From contig JAEVYX010000087.1 in NCBI GenBank assembly GCA_023392515.1, positions 1-6,815 on the forward strand: 6,815 nt of DNA. Direction: 5' to 3'. Below, one piece after another: positions 5,061 to 6,815 of this stretch. This stretch comes from Bacillota bacterium (GTDB lineage Bacteria > Bacillota > Clostridia > Christensenellales > Aristaeellaceae). Under the pieces are notes generated by a model that made no database searches, was not told where the DNA came from, and was given only the letters and a program-made list of their open reading frames with translations. A program made the translations under genes and the position numbers. Every line of letters starts with the position of its first letter. Within the stretch, counting starts at the first letter, position 1.

Positions 5061-5882
5061 ATGCCTACGGAAAAAAGAGTTGACTCCAAGCCGGGAAATG
5101 ACGCAGATCTTAACCAGATAGATGAGGGGACAGGAAAGCAGGAAATAATATCTTCCTCTGAAGCGATAGACGAAGAACAAATTAGTGAAATACTCAAGGG
5201 GACCCTGGAGCTTATCTCCCCCATATTGAGCCGCGGAAAAGAATTGAACGAAATCGACTTTGATTTTTCCAATATCACCATCGAAGAATTAACAAGCGCA
5301 CTGGACCGGCACATGGGCGGCAATCCCGCATCGATTCTGCCGGAACAGCAGTTTGCTGTCTTTGCGCTTGCCTGCAGGGGCTTTGAAGGACTGGATGAAA
5401 AGGACATTCTTGACCGCTTGCAGGCTGAGGATGGCTTTGCAGCCACGGTGGCGGGTGGAAAGTTCCTGGATTACCTGATTGGGCGGGGAAATATCCGCTT
5501 GCTGAATTCACTCGCGCAAGGAGAAGATGCCAAAGAGCTCTATAGGCGCGGAAGCATAGAGCTTGAAAAGCCGGTAACAGGGCCGGAAGGGCAGCAAATT
5601 CATGGGCTTTCCTATGACTTTTCCAGGATTACAGGGAACAAATATGTGGAAATATTGGGATCACATTCAGATACCCAGGTAGGTTTTGGCTACAAGAAGG
5701 CAAGGAAACTTTACTTGGAAGCCGTTAAGACAGCCAATGGCTGGACCGGTATCATGGCCGGGGACGTGGAAAAGCAACTGACACGGGAGGATGTTTTTTC
5801 AGGGCAGCGGGTGGCCATCGGTTTTTTTATCACCACCTACCTTGGAGCGCGCAGGCATACGAAGCCGAGGCAGTCCAGGTAG
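5061..5882 (+). CDS. tail assembly chaperone, zero-frame product with duplicated domain
   Basis: This 273-residue soluble acidic protein lies where P2 has E and PBSX has xkdN, directly after the tube. Such chaperones bind the tape-measure protein and guide tube assembly. Residues 1-46 are acidic and probably disordered. Two similar units follow. Unit 1 runs from about 47 (GTLEL..PI) through FDFSNIT (67-73) to GFEG...D.....L..ED.F (107-126). Unit 2 runs from about 164 (GSIEL..PV) through YDFSRIT (185-191) to GWTG...D.....L..ED.F (227-246). P2 gpE is only about 90 residues, so a tandem duplication explains much of the extra length. The start has AAAGGAGGG (5045-5053). A slippery T7 at codons 255-256 allows a -1 shift; without it the protein ends in the basic tail RRHTKPRQSR. 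The chaperone role rests on position, frameshift and domain pattern. Confidence 0.75.
   Translation: MPTEKRVDSKPGNDADLNQIDEGTGKQEIISSSEAIDEEQISEILKGTLELISPILSRGKELNEIDFDFSNITIEELTSALDRHMGGNPASILPEQQFAVFALACRGFEGLDEKDILDRLQAEDGFAATVAGGKFLDYLIGRGNIRLLNSLAQGEDAKELYRRGSIELEKPVTGPEGQQIHGLSYDFSRITGNKYVEILGSHSDTQVGFGYKKARKLYLEAVKTANGWTGIMAGDVEKQLTREDVFSGQRVAIGFFITTYLGARRHTKPRQSR
5822..5882 (+). promoter_or_regulatory. programmed -1 ribosomal frameshift signal
   Basis: Seven T residues (5822-5828) are read in zero frame as T TTT TTT, an exact X XXY YYZ slippery heptamer. After an eight-base spacer (5829-5836) a stem forms: CTACC (5837-5841) with GGTAG (5878-5882) and TGG (5843-5845) with CCA (5875-5877), one T bulged. 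The zero-frame stop TAG (5880-5882) lies in the 3' arm. The -1 frame stays open for 66 codons to TAG at 6026-6028. Phages P2 (E/E') and lambda (G/GT) use the same device to make a small fraction of extended chaperone. Confidence 0.85.
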
Positions 5883-6028
5883 AGGCCGGCGGGAAAACCG
5901 CTTATCCAATGCTTATGGATATGACCATATTTTCATTTTTGCGCTATAGGCAAAGGCTTTACGAACACCTGCAGGAAGTGGCGGAGTATCGGACTTATAA
6001 CCGGGAGGAATCCGCAAGACAGCTCTAG
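5828..6028 (+). CDS. -1 frameshift extension of the tail assembly chaperone
   Basis: After slipping at the T7 run, translation continues for 66 residues beginning YHHLPWSAQAYEAEAVQVEA and ending REESARQL, giving a fusion of about 322 residues with the first 256 zero-frame residues. The extension has natural composition: an Ala/Glu-rich start, then a helical segment around MDMTIFSFLRYRQRLYEHLQ (30-49). In the P2 and lambda systems the corresponding extension (E', T) is the part that contacts tail tube subunits, while the shared N-terminal part contacts the tape measure. No ribosome binding site precedes this segment, so it is not likely to be made alone. The hub gene starts 30-38 bases later. 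Confidence 0.8.
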   Translation, partial: YHHLPWSAQAYEAEAVQVEAGGKTAYPMLMDMTIFSFLRYRQRLYEHLQEVAEYRTYNREESARQL

Positions 6029-6066
6029 GATATGCAGTTAAGACCAGGAAGAAGGATGTGAATGGG

Positions 6067-6815
6067 ATGCAAATCCTGTTAATGAATACGGATATCTCAG
6101 GAAGATATCCGGTAAAGGCCCTGCGGACCGATGACACGGATGGATGCGAGCAGGATGCGTGCATTCTGGAAGCAACCGGGGATTTGGCCGCCCGGGAATT
6201 ACTTGGGATCCGTACAGACGACTTTTTGGAAGCGTCAGAGGAAGGATATACCACCGGGCGACTATATATTGACGCCATCACGGAAATGGATGGCGTTACA
6301 ACGGTCTATTCCAGGGGAATGAGCGCCAAGGGCATAGAAAAGGGCTGGTCAAGCTTTGAAAATGTAACGCTGATGGAGCTTATGCACCTGGCAGCCTCGG
6401 AACTGAAAATGGGATATCAGCAATTTGGTATTACCGACCAAAAATATGAGCGATTGATCCGCAAAGGGGAAACCTGGATCGAGTTTCTGCGGCGGCTGCT
6501 CAGGCTGGAAGGAGCAGTACTCAAATGCACCGATGGCAAATTGACTGCTGTATCCATACCATGGGCACAGGCCCAAAACCCGGTGCGCACCTATGAAATC
6601 ACCTCTGAAACAAACGGCTGTCTTTATACTGAGAATTTTCGCGCCTACAGGGAATGCATTCTTTCCGGAATCGATCTTCAGGGAAAAGCAACAGATACAG
6701 CCGTGCCGGGAGACCGGCAATGGAAACCGGGCGATATACAGCCTCAGAACGCAAAACAGGGGAAACGCTGGGCGCAGGGTGAATTGCTGGCTGTTAACCG
6801 CATGTGCAGTACTCT
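6067..6815 (+). CDS. baseplate hub protein, gpD/XkdQ-like, partial at right edge
   Basis: The frame is open to the end of the window (249 residues so far, no stop). It shows the pattern of phage late-control D / XkdQ hub proteins, relatives of the VgrG N-terminal part: a beta-rich first 85 residues, then KGWSSFENVTLMELMHLAAS (92-111), then the signature (K)GETWIEFLRRLLRLEGAVLK (134-153), equivalent to the 'ESD..FL.RL.E..G' motif of the family. CTDGKLTAVSI (154-164) follows. The hub links tube and baseplate and carries the spike. The start could be ATG 6067 or GTG 6058, both with AGGAAGAAGGA (6046-6056) upstream. The frame is open back to 6001, so a longer product cannot be excluded. In P2 and PBSX a tape measure precedes this gene; here none does. 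The gene continues past 6815. Confidence 0.78.
   Translation, partial: MQILLMNTDISGRYPVKALRTDDTDGCEQDACILEATGDLAARELLGIRTDDFLEASEEGYTTGRLYIDAITEMDGVTTVYSRGMSAKGIEKGWSSFENVTLMELMHLAASELKMGYQQFGITDQKYERLIRKGETWIEFLRRLLRLEGAVLKCTDGKLTAVSIPWAQAQNPVRTYEITSETNGCLYTENFRAYRECILSGIDLQGKATDTAVPGDRQWKPGDIQPQNAKQGKRWAQGELLAVNRMCST

Noticed and set aside
5791..5800. run of six T as a second slippery site
   Set aside because: In zero frame it reads GTT TTT TCA, which does not fit X XXY YYZ; only the T7 run at 5822-5828 does.

Overview
The window looks like part of a prophage, or a prophage-derived phage-tail element, from a low-to-mid GC Gram-positive bacterium. Clostridia (Bacillota) is the most likely group. 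The grounds are the strong AGGAGG-type ribosome binding sites, the ArpU/sigma-like late regulator and the style of the tail proteins. This placement is inference; no marker gene is present to fix it.

Layout. Bases 1-711 are a boundary region. It holds a small 49-residue gene on the minus strand (8-157), about 300 bases with no supportable gene, a terminator (461-490), a 140-base spacer that could be a short transcript, and a very strong terminator (633-670). From 712 every gene is on the plus strand: an OB-fold single-stranded-DNA-binding protein (712-1077), a coiled-coil plus HTH late-transcription regulator (1099-1530), a small capsid-region type protein starting at TTG (1704-1925), a putative tail completion/terminator protein (2133-2762), the contractile tail sheath (2778-4232), the tail tube (4232-4747), a long hairpin-packed non-coding stretch (4748-5060), a tail assembly chaperone with a programmed -1 frameshift (5061-5882, extended to 6028), and a gpD/XkdQ-type baseplate hub that runs off the right edge (6067-6815).

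How the genes fit together. Sheath, tube, chaperone with frameshift, then gpD follows the P2/PBSX myovirus tail order, so the product is a contractile tail. Three things are odd. No terminase, portal, protease or capsid gene lies between the regulator and the tail genes, which would suit a headless tail particle (tailocin) or a rearranged prophage. No tape-measure gene lies between the chaperone and gpD, where P2 (T) and PBSX (xkdO) have one. The chaperone is about twice the expected length because its domain is duplicated in tandem, about 117-120 residues apart.

The strongest non-protein signals are the run of six consecutive, mostly perfect hairpins between tube and chaperone, and the complete frameshift element: a slippery run of seven T, an 8-base spacer, and a stem whose 3' arm contains the zero-frame stop. 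The other intergenic gaps (1531-1703 and 1926-2132) also carry hairpins. Structured RNA between gene blocks therefore appears to be a theme of this operon, possibly setting the ratio of abundant sheath and tube to scarce chaperone and hub.
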